Origin: Paragyromitra xinjiangensis
Lineage: Eukaryota; Ascomycota; Pezizomycetes; Pezizales; Discinaceae
NCBI GenBank assembly: GCA_038503065.1
Contig: JBCAMK010000003.1
Coordinates: 2,790,001 to 2,854,000 of the forward strand
DNA: 64,000 nucleotides
Direction: 5' to 3'
Made by a program: the position numbers and the translations under genes. The notes beneath the pieces are model-generated. The model was not told where the DNA came from, ran no database searches, and saw nothing but the letters and a program-made list of their open reading frames with translations. This document shows, one piece after another, positions 12,391 through 24,065 of this stretch. Within the stretch, counting starts at the first letter, position 1. Each line of letters starts with the position of its first letter.

Positions 12391-13676
12391 TTAACGGTCG
12401 TCATCGAGAAACACAATTCCGTCACGAGGCTTCAATCCATTAGTAAATCCCAAAAACAGAACTTCAAAGAGACATACCGGAGAATACTGCCTCAGCTTCA
12501 CACCTCCACTCTTAAGCACCACTGCTGTCTGTAAAATCTGTGTCAGCATGCACAAACCATAACCCCCTCAAGAACTACACAGACCCACCTCAGTATCCAT
12601 ACTATACCCCGCCCCGTACACCACCTCCACAACACCCATCTGTACGATCTTAATACTACATGTCAAACAAGGACATGTATCACAGTATAGTATCGCGCCA
12701 CCACCAACTCTCTCTCTACCTGCCTCCAACAATGCATTTTCTTCCGCATGGAGACACAAGCACGTATCTAGTCCGTGACCTCCTCCCCCAGCATTGTTAC
12801 AGCGTCCACACCCACCCTCATTGCAGTTCACCAACCCTCTTGGTGTCCCGTTGTATCCTGTTGAAATCACACGTTTCTCACGTACTAAGACGCATCCAAC
12901 ACGGCGTTTCATACAGTTTGAGCGGCGGGCGGCCAGCGAGCACAGCTGCATAAAGTAGGCGTCCCACGAAGGGCGTAGCCGTTCCTCCGAGGTGAGAGAT
13001 ATGGTACTGAGGGTACGATATAGGGTTGCTAGGGAAGACGAAGGATTGAGGAGCTTTAAGGTCGCACGGTGAAGAACCGGTGCGAGACCGAGGGTTGGAT
13101 GGTACATGTGAGTGTCTGAAGTGACCACGAACTGTTCGAGCGAGATCGAGGCTTTGCCTTGCTGCTTACAACTGGTTTGGAAATTAGCAGGTAAGATAGT
13201 AATGAAGAGGAGGAGGAGGATTTACCGTTGGATATGCCGCTGCCATCGTGTATGTACTGGTGCGTCCACACTTACGAGTATGAATAGTGGCCGTATGCAT
13301 AGAACGTCTAGTATGCTCTCGTCCCATATATCGGTTGTTACGAACCGCTCTCGCCATCTTTTGGTTACGAAATCTAGCAGCTCTTTGGAATCTGGAAAGA
13401 TGTATTCTGAGGCGATTGACGATGTTGAGGAGGAGGGACTTACCGTCCCCCCCGTTTCTGGCAACCCTTCATGATTCTGAGTAATCCGGATTGTAGATAC
13501 ACCAGCTTCAACTTGGTATGATGAAGGTCGTGCAATGCTCAATTCCGTGAATCCATGATTAGTGATGAGGTAGTTAGCAACTTCCTGTTTCCCAGCGCAG
13601 AGGGCTGGAGTTTCAATGTTAGTTTGAACATAGAGAAAGGAAGGGAAAACGTACCGCCGCAGAGCCCGATAAGCAT
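12391..13676 (-). CDS. DCD1: Deoxycytidylate (dCMP) deaminase
   Basis: Converts dCMP to dUMP, the precursor of dTMP. Exons 13676-13655, 13604-13226, 13171-12589 and 12528-12391 sum to 1122 nt (373 aa). The N-terminal half has the kinase-like P-loop usual in fungal dCMP deaminases (MLIGLCGALCAGKQE), then LLDFVTKRWRERFVTTD and ILVSVDAPVHTRWQR. The C-terminal deaminase domain starts near RPSWDAYFMQLCSLAARRSN and shows GCVLVREKRVISTGYNGTPRG, a Cys-rich zinc loop, the catalytic CLHAEENAL and CDTCPCLTCSIKIVQ. The extreme C-terminus is less certain: a GTATGT inside the last exon could be a further donor or just coding. An ACGCGT (MluI box) lies about 130 bp upstream. Confidence 0.93.
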
Positions 13677-14429
13677 TATTATAGCAGAGGCTTAAAATTA
13701 TGTAGCACAGTGTTATGTAGGTTCCTCGGAGGATCGGGATGGAAATGTGGGGTTATCAGTAGGGTGGGGTTTTGGCGTGGAGATAACAAGAATATGCAAG
13801 GGAACGCGTCGAGCACGCGAGGAGGCAACAGGCTTGGCTTCTGGACCCTGGAGATCTTGTTGCACCAGTATCTCCATCAGTGAGGCCTTAGACTAAGTCT
13901 ATATGAGAATACATAACATACGCGTTAGGAACTTAATATTATGTGTTTAGTAGCAGGCAGAGTCAATCGTGCGAAACCCGGTCATAGATTGAGACTGATG
14001 CGCAATCACAGATTGTAACTCATCTTTGCTGATAATTACATGTACTAAATAGAATGCCATATAAAGCTGACGGGAAAGCCTACAAACTGAAATAGGTGGC
14101 ACAGACATGTGTCCTTCAAACTGGGGGCACGAGGCCAAATGAATGATACGATACGATACAATACAGTATTGTTGCACTTGTGAGCCGTACTCGTACTTCA
14201 ACACGCAACACTACACTTTAGAATGGCATGTAGTTAAGGAGGCGACAGAAAGGTGCTATGTTATTTAATACTTATTGGTTGTGATCAGGCCGTTCAGCCA
14301 GTTAGAATAAGATATCCGTTCTGCGATCTCAGTCTGACTCGTTTGCTGCTTCTTTGGGAGAGGCTTTAAGAGAAATTCAGCCTTCTCACTCCGCATGAGC
14401 TGGGCCCCAATTAATGTCGCCTTCCCTCT
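13677..14429. other. Intergenic between DCD1 and the CorA-like gene
   Basis: 753 bp of divergent promoter space. It holds the ACGCGT box at 13804 and short ATACGATAC-type direct repeats near 14145-14163. No supported gene. Confidence 0.5.
13804..13809. promoter_or_regulatory. MluI cell-cycle box (ACGCGT) upstream of DCD1
   Basis: ACGCGT 128-133 bp upstream of the DCD1 start. MBF-type factors act on such boxes at DNA-synthesis genes in yeasts. A single 6-bp motif is weak evidence and also occurs elsewhere in the window. Confidence 0.35.
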
Positions 14430-17082
14430 ATGGGAACCTTGTCCTGGAAACACCAACCTCCTGGTTTCCAACAACCACCAATGAATACCTCAACAGCCTT
14501 GGGGACATCACTCGACAAAAAGGAAGCACAAAAGTTAATACTTGAGCTTCGGGCACACCAGGCTGGGGAGATAGAATGTCTGCGAAAACTTTACGGACTA
14601 TCAGACGAGGCTAGCAAGGCTCATGTTACTAAGGAGACCGACAACCGTGGTAGATAATAGATACCTATTTGAAAAATTAAGGGGCAATGCTAGAAGCATT
14701 CTACAGCAGCAGCACATCCAGGGCCTGATGCGAGTGGTGAAGGCATAGCTATTACCGCCTATCCTAGACCACCAACCTTAGGCCCAAGACTCGATCCATT
14801 TCATGACAGAAATTCCTTAGAGAAACGCATGGTTGAGATTCGAAAGATTTTGTCAAGTAAGCCAGATATTATGTGATGTCAGCCGTATTGTATGGCCTGA
14901 AATCTAATTAGAGGCTCTTTAGGCGAAGGGTCCGACAGAGCCTCGGAGTGGATATTGAAACAAATTTTCCCTGACGGGGGAGATGACACCTTCATGCGCG
15001 TAAGGCAAATGCCAAATAGGGGATTCCGAATCAAAGACCTAAACCGAGGTGGTATCATTCTGGATACTGAAAGGTTTGGTGACTTGGAGAAGATGCTTGT
15101 CGCACAACTTCAAAATGTAACCCTTCTCTCTATCATGATTACCGTGGCAAACCGTATATGTATTCAGCTAGGACCTGGGCCGATTCACTAATATATAAAT
15201 CTAAATGAATAGGCTCTGTACCTAGATATTCAGGGGCGTGAAATATAAGAACATTCACCTTTCACCATTAGCGTGGGTCTTCAGCACAATCGCTACGAAA
15301 CACATTATTTAACACAGTACAGCGAGATAAATGAATTCACACCAAACACTTTGGTTGTTCTACTGGTCATTGACTATATAGAATCTACTGGATTAGACGG
15401 CGCTCTTGAAACTCTCAAGCACGTGTTTGATACATTAAGGAAACATCTCAACGGAGCCGCACCCTCTCCCGATGTATATCTCAGAGATTTCACAGATATG
15501 GGGACAGGAGCTAGCTCCGACACGAATCAGACGGTTAGTGCTAGATCACACACAGGCTTCATTCCCCCCCCCCGAATCGTTATTTCGGTGACCCACTAAA
15601 AATTACTAGAGCCTTAGGCAGCGGGTTTTTTCGTTCACAGTGCCATACTTCAAGTTTATGGAGAGAGGGAAATCAAACAAAAAGTTGCTCCATTAACGGA
15701 ATCCGGGGCCTTCGGTCGCTGGCTGGATCGTAACAAAATTATCCGACAGGAGCGGTTTTCTATCGTGTCCTTTGCCAATACCAGGTATCTTACTAGACCC
15801 GGTTTCCCGTCCGTGCCAAAATCTATGGACTGGAAACTAGTGGCCTTGGCTCCTAAGACCGATAGATCTATCCCGATTACCCCGATGGAGGGACAAGTTT
15901 AGCTCAATGGGTTGTCAAGAATTTGAGGGAGATTTCTAATGATTTTCAGGAAGTTTTGTCGGAATTAGATAGACAGATAAGTATTGATGTTAGTACCTAT
16001 TTCGGTTTGTGTCTTGGGTAAAAATTTGAGGTTAGTCAGGCTAATTTATCTATGTTTTATAGAGTACCATAATATTTAAAGAAGAAGCTAGAAATAAACT
16101 TCTTTTTGAGGGCGAAAATTTCAGTAATTCCAAGAAGCATTTTTGGGCTCTTCAATCCCTCCGGGTGTTCTCAGAGACCGTACCACGCATTCGTCAGAAC
16201 TTGCACAAAATATTCGAAGGCTTTGAGGTGTTTGGAGAAGATATAGACAAGGATTGGGAAAAAAAACCTTGAAAGATGTCACGTTGGAGTATGAAATGCT
16301 AGAGAAACGCATCAAGGATAAACGCGTGGAGATTGAAGGCTTGAGTAATGGGGTGAGAAACCTGTTGCCATGTTGACCCTGCTCTTGGTTGTAATTGCTA
16401 ACAGACTGGTTCAAAAAAGCTTTTTTCTGCGTCCTCCGTTATTGAAGCAAGGTTAGCTGCAAGCCAGAATAACAATATTCGATTGTTGACCTTGGTGACG
16501 ATTGCTTTCTTGCCGCTATCGTTCGTTACTGTGAGTACAAATAAAAGAATAGGAACACAAGTAGCTTAATGATTAAAGAAAACTAATCTACCACAGTCGA
16601 TATTTAGTATGAGCGTCCTACCAGAAAGTGTAACGCTCAGGACATTCTTTGTGACAATCATAATCACAACTGTTATTACATTCGTCATTGTCTTCAACCT
16701 TCGGAATGCCGATAGGGCTCTCTATAGCGCATGCGGAAGTTTGACAAGAGATATCCAGCACAGTATGAAGAACGACCCTAAAGGATCTTGGATGGAGAGA
16801 AGTGCTCGACTGAAACAAGCAGAAGAGCTTCGACGGGCTAAAACTCCTGTCGGTAATTGGTGGTATGTTGGGTACCTGCTCTATAACCCTGGTATTCTCC
16901 TTCGGGGACTGTGGAAGAAAATATCAACGTGCGAAGAAAAGGACCCTGAGATAATTCTGGGGACCGGCAATGGCAACGTCGAGTCCCCGGCAGTGTTTCC
17001 CTGGCATAGAGAGGCGGGGCTTCACAGGCCACGAACCCTGCCGCAGAGAAAGCCGAGGCCTCAGTGGTTAAACTTTTGGTGA
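14430..17082 (+). pseudogene. CorA-like membrane protein gene, apparently decaying
   Basis: The C-terminal part is a fungal CorA/ZntB-like transporter-type domain: a long helix (ASSVIEARLAASQNNNIRLL), then TLVTIAFLPLSFVTSIFSMS leading into the first membrane span, a second span around TFFVTIIITTVITFVIVFNL and a basic tail. Splice signals connect exons across 14430-17082, with introns near 14650, 15116, 15532, 15987, 16352 and 16531. Three defects break the frame: TAA at 15246-15248 in the exon after the intron near 15116; a one-base shift near 15865-15890, where the frame changes before DGGTSLAQWVVKNL; and a shift at an 8-A run (16259-16266). The last could be a base-call error, but three lesions in one gene favour decay. 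Start at 14430 or 14482 is uncertain. Confidence 0.55.
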
Positions 17083-18560
17083 AGGAAGGAAATGAAAGGC
17101 GAGCGGATGGAAGTAGCAGATCATAAGCAATGTCTTAATATATTAGTATTACGGGGATTAATATTATTGTCACTCTTGTAGAGTTTTTTTTACCATAACC
17201 CAGGTAGTTGGATGTACTTACTGAATAAATTGATCGATCAATCAATCATGGGTTCAGGTGTGCATCGAGTGCTAATTGGTGATACGACGGTTCTTGGAGT
17301 TTTGGCCAAATTAGATGCGCGCATCAGGGTTAGGGTTATTTATGCATATAACTTTTCTACATTATTCAACAAACAATTTTAATCCTGCCCCTTGTACCTT
17401 ACTGAGAGCTCCCTGGCTGTATGGTTCGATGGTAACTGTCTAGCTAGGGAGTGAAGCTTTAGTGGTAACCTGCTGCCACGGTGTGCCAGCAGAAAGGGTA
17501 TCCCAGTAGGGGCTAGGTAGTCTAAATACAAGTTACACATTAAGAAGGTGGTTAATTACTAGCTAAGAGAGTTTACGCCAGGGGCAGAAAGGAAATTGGA
17601 GGGCAACAGCATTGGACCATAGTTGTCGTAGCTAGACAGTAAACACTGCAAGAGCAAGAGCACGCAAACCATATGTATGTATCAACCGAACTCGGGAGAG
17701 GCTCGGGTATCGGAATTGGCACACCGAATCGATGCGGAGAGACAGCGCCGGCACAGCTGCCCTCCTCATGCACCGCCGGCAAAGCAGCTCTGGCAGCAGT
17801 AACAATGGGGTGGGGAAGCAGGGCAAAGACGGTTCGGATCAAGATGTGTGTATTTGCACAGGTAACACTGCATGATTGCTAGGCAGGGTACAGCAGCAGC
17901 ATTATAGAGTATCTCGACAAGCCATACCATACCATATATCGTCTACTATCCCTCAGATTCCGCCCGCGGGAGAAAGGGAGAAAAAGGGCCCTGCTGGCGC
18001 CGCTTCTGCTATTTCATGTACGTGATATCCCAACTGTATGCGGGCCCAGAGCAAAACGGGCCTTCGAGTCTCCTTTTCTGTTGTCGCTTTGAGAAATTCC
18101 GCCCAGTGAATCCGAATTCGTCCAAAAGGAAAAAAAACAACAACCGCCCGTTGGCACGTTGCTCGAGATTCCCCCCGAGACCCCAACCCCAACGTTCAAC
18201 CAGCCTCCCCTCCAGCCAGCCAGCCAGCTCTCTCCCTCTCCTTCTCCACAACACCTCCTCATTTTCTCAACTATCCTATCATCTCTCATCATCTTCATTG
18301 GCCATAGTAGAATTGTCTTTGCTTTCTTCGCTCCCTCGCTGGCCTTGGGGAGTTCTCTGCCTTCTCCTCCTTAGCTTCCTTCCAGTCTGGGGTTGAAGCA
18401 CTCAACTTCCCCTTTTGGTCTGTCAACAGACAACAACAACCCCTTTCCGAGTTTTATTCCAAGTTGCTCGAGAATCAGCTTTTGCTTCTCAATCTCCTTG
18501 GTTGTTTTCAAAATAAAACAAGACTCCCCGCTGTTGGTCGAGTTGGTTTAACTCTCAACA
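17083..18560. other. Intergenic and promoter of the coiled-coil gene
   Basis: 1.5 kb. The last about 400 bp are strongly C/T-rich (for example CCAGCCAGCCAG near 18216), typical of a fungal promoter and 5' leader. ORFs at 17573-17882 on both strands have no recognisable content. Confidence 0.55.
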
Positions 18561-20702
18561 ATGTCTTCCCGAAAACCCCCTCCAGCGAACCCGCTCAACC
18601 GCCGGTCCATGCCCCCCACCGCCGCCAGCTCCTCTGCTGTGCGCGGTTCCTCTCGATCCCCTACTCCTACATCTGTCGGGGGATCTAGCAGTGCGATCCC
18701 CACCCGCCGTAACACTATTCGCGACGGTACTCCGCTCGCCCACCGTAACAGCATATCCTCACCGCTGAGCGCCCGCGCAGCTGCAAAGCGGTCCTCTGAT
18801 CTTGTGTCCGAGTCAGACCTCGAGAACGCGGCAATCATGGAGGACCTGCGCAACAGACTCGCCCAAAGCGAGAGTGCTGCGGAGGCTGCCGTGGAGGAGT
18901 ACGCGAAGCAGGTTAATGCGCTCCAGCTCCGGTTGGAGGAGGCGCTGGCGGAGCAGATCAAAATGGAAGAGAATTCGCATGCGAAGGATGAGGTGATTGA
19001 AAGCATAGAGCTGCAGGTGAAGGAGCTGACGAGGGCGAAGAGGGATCAGGATAATATCTATGAGGCAGAGGTGAGATTTTCTCTCTTTCTTTGTTCTACC
19101 TTTTGTGGGCTCGGGCTAATTGGAGCAGAGGATTGCGGCGCAACAAGAGAAGGAGGAGATGCTAGATAGGGAGGAGGAACTGAATACGATTATTCAGCGT
19201 TTGAAGGACTCGCTTGCCCAGCGGGATGCTCAGCGGGAAACTCAGCGGGAAAGGACACCCGAGCATGATACGGCGGATAATCGCAGTCGCACATGTTTGT
19301 TTCACCTATTTTTCATTGTTTTCAAACAATGCTAACCATATCTCTAGCATTGGAGTCCTCCTCCATCGACGAGTCCCAAGGCTTTGCTCCTTCGAACAAC
19401 GTCTCCACCCCACAGCGCAACAACAACCTTCTCCTCCAGAAGGACAAGCTCATCGAATCTCTCCGCCTCGAGCTCGCTGAAGCTCAGATCCGTCTCGCTG
19501 AAGCTGACCACCAGGGTGGTACCAAGCTACAGCAGCTTGAGCAGCAGCTTCTCGAGACCCGCATGACGAACGCTCGTCTTATGGAAGACAACGAGAGCTT
19601 CCAGCTCCTCCTTTCCTCTGCAGCTCTTAATGGTGATTTCCCTCGTGGTGACTATATCACTGATGCATTCAGCGAAGTTGAGCCGGAGCCAGAATCGCAT
19701 GTTGTCAAGAAGGTCCAAGGCTCACCACGCAACTCAATTTCATTGGGTTCGAACCTCGCCGAGGAGCTCGAAGAGGCTGCGCAGACCGCCGAGACTGAGA
19801 AATACCGCAAGCTCGAGGGTGAACTTAAGTCTCTGAAGGACCAGAACAAGGCTATGTCGCTATATATCAACAACATCATTGAACGTATTCTTCAGCACAA
19901 AGACTCTGAGGCTATTCTTGACAAAACCGCACCTCTTGGCGCCTCTGCTGCTGCCCCCAAAACCGACAAGGCTCTTCCTGCCCCACCCCGCGAAGAAGGT
20001 GGCCTCCTCGCAAGAACCAAGTCACTCGCTGGCCGCAAAAACAAATCCCCCACCCCCTCTATCACCGAGGGAAGCAAGCCCGCGCTTCAGCGCTCCCAGT
20101 CTATGCGTGCTAACCACACCTCATCTCACAGACGTTCACACTCTGATGCTGTCTATTCTGGTGCCTCGGTTGTTAATAACCTCTACCGCGGCGAAGGCAT
20201 GATCACACCGCGTGCGCAAAGCTTTTTCGGACCCGATCAATTCAACAAGGGGCAGCGTCCGCGTGACTCGGATTTGTCGCTCGACTCGACCACCTCTGAG
20301 AGCGGTGAGTCCACTGCGCCTACCCCTGCACCAGTGCCCGCTGCGCGCACTATGCCTAGTCCCCCACATCATTTGAGTGGCACAACGATGGGCCCCATCG
20401 CGGGAAATAAGTTGCGCCCGTTGAGGCTCGTCGAGGAGAATGTAGGTAGCGGGTTGGTCAGCCCACCATTGGGAGGAGGGAGCAGGAAGATTAGCGGAGA
20501 TTATAAGGAGGGAGTTGAGGATGAGAAGAGTAAGAAAGACAAGAGAAAGAGTTGGTGAGTACATATCCTTCCCGGTATCTTTGGTTACTAGAAAGATAAA
20601 CTGACTTTTTGAAGGATTCCCTGGTTCAATCGCCCCAAAGAAGAAGATGGTTTTACTGCCAACCCAGAGAATGTTTTGTTTGAAAGGAGAGATGTTGAGT
20701 AG
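18561..20702 (+). CDS. Coiled-coil protein, fungal 'M protein repeat'-like
   Basis: Exons 18561-19070, 19129-19294, 19348-20554 and 20615-20702 sum to 1971 nt (656 aa). The first about 85 residues are Ser/Pro/Arg-rich and probably disordered. Heptad-rich coiled coil runs from about residue 90 to 280 (ENAAIMEDLRNRLAQSESAA, EEYAKQVNALQLRLEEALAE, LIESLRLELAEAQIRLAEAD), with a second block at LKSLKDQNKAMSLYINNIIE. The segment MEDNESFQLLLSSAALNGDF is, to my knowledge, the best-conserved part of a family annotated in fungi as M protein repeat protein. The Ser-rich C-terminus ends SWIPWFNRPKEEDG. No catalytic domain is seen; a cytoskeletal or cortical scaffold is possible but unproven. Confidence 0.75.
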
Positions 20703-22050
20703 ACCCTGTTATTATGGAATCGTTACGGAGAGTCTGAAAAAAAATGCGGAGTTCGGGCAAGGCTTTTATTGGTATTGGCTACGCATGCAATGATAAATGA
20801 ATTCGCTTTTTTGTTACGTTTTTTCTGTCATGTTTTTGTCACGATTTCCTGTTTACGAGTAGATGGTTTCTTTTAGTGTTTAGTTTTTTCTTCTATTTTT
20901 TAACTTATTTTTCTTGGTGATCGCCGCTCTGTTCTGTTCTAGCTTCTACATGGGTTCATGATGGAGTTGGGGCAGGGTGTTTGTGGTCGTTTTTTTCACT
21001 TCCTTTTTTGGTGGGGGGTGGAAGGAGGTGGAGGGGGGTGGTTGGTGAGGGGATTATACCTAATCTAGACTTAGACTCTAGTTAGTTACCCAGGTTGCAG
21101 TTTTTTATAATTTTTTTTTCTCTTTTCATGCATCTCCGCTCTGTTTTTGTTTTCTGGTTTTTTTTCCTTCTCTTATCGAAAATGAACGAACGATGATGAC
21201 GATTGTTATGAAGAATATACGTGGGAGGCTCTTTGGTTTACTAGTATTTTTGAGCGGGGTGGATGCGGAGGAAGTGATAGGGTAGGAGAGGTATAGGGGG
21301 AAATAATGAATGAAAATTAGAGGCGGTTTTTGCGGTACCGTATCTGGCTCTTGAGATTGCGTGCGTGTTTGCGATCTGGTTTAGATGTTAAGGCCCCTAC
21401 TCGGTTAGGAAAGCTTCGTGTTCGGTGTTGAGCAGTCGTGGTGGGCCTGATTGTTTGGTTGAGATGAAGCCGATGATCTCGGTCCGTCTTATTCCTACCA
21501 CAACCCCTCAAGCATATTTTCTCGGACCTGCACTTTGGACGGGCCTGGATGCTTGGCATTGGGGCCGGGTGCCTGAAGGTTCTCTATGCACCATCCGAGC
21601 GAGTGATAGTATATGAACTGTTTGCGTTAAGCTTTTCTATAGTGCGCTACAAAGACTGTTACCCGACATCATTAAACCGACCCCTCCACATGACCACACA
21701 TTGGTTCAACACATTGTTCGTCAAAATTACACCTCCATCACTGACAATTGCTGAACCCTCCATTCCTTCCCCTACCCCGCTCAAATGATCAAGTTCCATT
21801 TCTAGCAAATATTTATCTTGTCTACTTTCGTTGAGGAGGATCCAAGCTATTTCTCTGCTGCAGAGACTTGCCGGCGCGGTGGGCGAGGTATCAAGTTATC
21901 TTGAGGATCTGACAGATTCAGGAACTACGGGAAAGCGCAAAAGCTAGACAGAACTATCGTCCTCATCTATTATCTACCTTTGGTGTATATAGCGGGGTTC
22001 GTACCGGAAGGAGTCAGCTGAGCTCGACACGAGCGAGAACTTATGCAGAT
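20703..22050. other. Intergenic, T-rich 3' flank
   Basis: T-rich sequence after the coiled-coil gene (20750-21200) and short open frames with no recognisable content. No supported gene. Confidence 0.5.
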
Positions 22051-22752
22051 ATTGTTCTGGGTTGCCGCTGATTGACTGAGCGTTGCTCAAGAAACATGGG
22101 ATAGGTGGCCTGCTGAAGCAAAGACTACTATTGAGAACGGGGGCCCGCAAACAACCCACGAAGCCGAGGTACATGAGGAAGGTGTGGAGACCCACGCTTA
22201 TAAGGCATTTTTATCGTCTCAGGGCATATTTAAACGTAAGGCGGTCACGAACGACGGGGCTCCGGCGAGAGAAATCTCAAATAATATTCCTAATTCCGGA
22301 TATTTCATGGTCGCGTCTCCTCCAAAGTTCAGTGTTCCACAAATGATTGATCTTGACTTTGGTCATGGACTAGATACTGGACAACTGATGCCTAAAGGCA
22401 TTGCGCTGGTTGGCATCTCTACGAGATCAGTATCGCGTTTTCCAATACCCCGGAGGTGGATATATGCTACCTTGGATAGTGTCTATTTTACCGGGGTAGA
22501 TTGACAACACTGGTGGGGTACCCTGCATTCACGTCTATCAAGAATTTTATCGCCGACACAACGATCAGCGACATGCTCCTGGCGAAATCTCATTTTGTAT
22601 GCAGCAATCGGATATGCCGGCTTGAGATAGGTGGAACTGATATTCCCCACACTGTTTGTATAGGCTGCGGAACAATCCGACCTCCGTTCATAAGGTTTGG
22701 TTCTCAGCTAGTTTTAGCGTGCTGTTCTGATGACTGTGTTTGGTGGTTATGA
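22051..22752 (+). CDS. Possible two-exon orphan gene
   Basis: Not recognised. An open frame from about 22080 to 22500 reads with coding-like composition (VETHAYKAFLSSQGIFKR, FSVPQMIDLDFGHGLDTGQL). A GTAGAT donor near 22496 and an AAG acceptor near 22542 would make a 47-bp intron, joining in phase to a second exon with a C-x4-C...C-x2-C pattern (CSNRIC, CIGCG), then RPPFIRF. No start codon is certain; an acceptor just before 22080 would imply an earlier exon. It may be a lineage-specific gene, a gene relic or chance. Confidence 0.25.
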
Positions 22753-24065
22753 TTAGGCGTGATCTAAGTGGAAACGAGGAACACGATATTTCTAGTTGAT
22801 GACTGAAGTGGGGGTGAGTTATTTCAAAAGAGCGGATGGGGTATACTGAGATATTCTATTGTGAGTATTATTGTCTCTTAACCCTATTGGCCAAGTTAGA
22901 GAATAAACCTCTAAAATTCTAACAGGGAAACTATTCGAGCCTAACGCACACGAAGTTTGACTCAGTCTCGGTGAAAACTATAAAACTGACATGGAGTCAC
23001 GAGTTTTGGGGATGATGCATATTCTTACCAAACCTTTCGGGGCGAGGTAGTTTGATGAGTGCTTAAACGAAGCATGCAATACTTATGTAAAACTAATGCT
23101 TATGATTAAGGATATAGTGGAGCATTTAGGCTGACTAGGGGTTAAGTATAGCTAGTAAATTAGCTCTAGTCGCTGCTACTCAAGCTGCTGGACACAGTTA
23201 AAAACTCTCATTATTTTATGGTACCTATTGTTCGGTAGGGGTTCCAATGGAAAAACGGTATTAACCCGTTGTACTAGTATAGTGTGGGTGTTATATAACA
23301 AATTGGGGTTCAGGCCCCATTTTAGTTGCACTCCAGACGATCTATAGACCTTATTACCAACTACTATATGTACTAGAAAAATACGACCTAGCATAGTCCC
23401 AAACTCAAACTGATATGATGAAAATGGTGACGGAAGGCATAGGAACCCTACCATATCCGACCAGCTCAAATGGTTTCTGTGCGCAGTATTTCCCCAGTAA
23501 ATACGGTAGACTGTAGCATTTTAATTTCGATACTACTCTAGCTACTTCCCTAAAGTTTAACAGCCAAGTTTCAGTCTTGGGTTATTCTCTCTTTCACTTG
23601 CAGATGTGACGTCTGCCAGAGTCTCATCCTATTTATCATGTGTGGGGTGTTCGTAAAAATCGTTTGTATGCTTAATAGAATTCTCATTGAATCCGAGGCT
23701 ACTTTTGGTCCTGTTCACTGTCCTCGTCATATCCCATCTTCATCGCTCTGTTGCTCCCGAGGCCTTACAAAACCTAGCCGTGTTCGTTTGCTTATCGTGG
23801 GTATTGCCCAGCAGGAAAAACTCTCACCCTCGGCGAACCTGGACATCCTAGACGCATACCTCCTAGGTTACACGTAGTTGAGTGATCTATAGCCATCAAG
23901 GGGGACTTGTGAATGAGGGCTAAAGTCAATAAACGCAAAAACATCTATTCTACATAGCAAAATTGAAGGACCAACCGTATTTCGCTGAAAAACAAAATGA
24001 AAGATGCAAATTCCAAGTACCAATAGTCCTAAAACAACCCACAACCAAAGAAAACTCCAAACGTT
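22753..24065. other. Intergenic, no supported gene
   Basis: 1.3 kb of A/T-rich sequence. The ORF at 23638-23877 has no recognisable features. The end is the 3' flank of RFT1. Confidence 0.5.
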
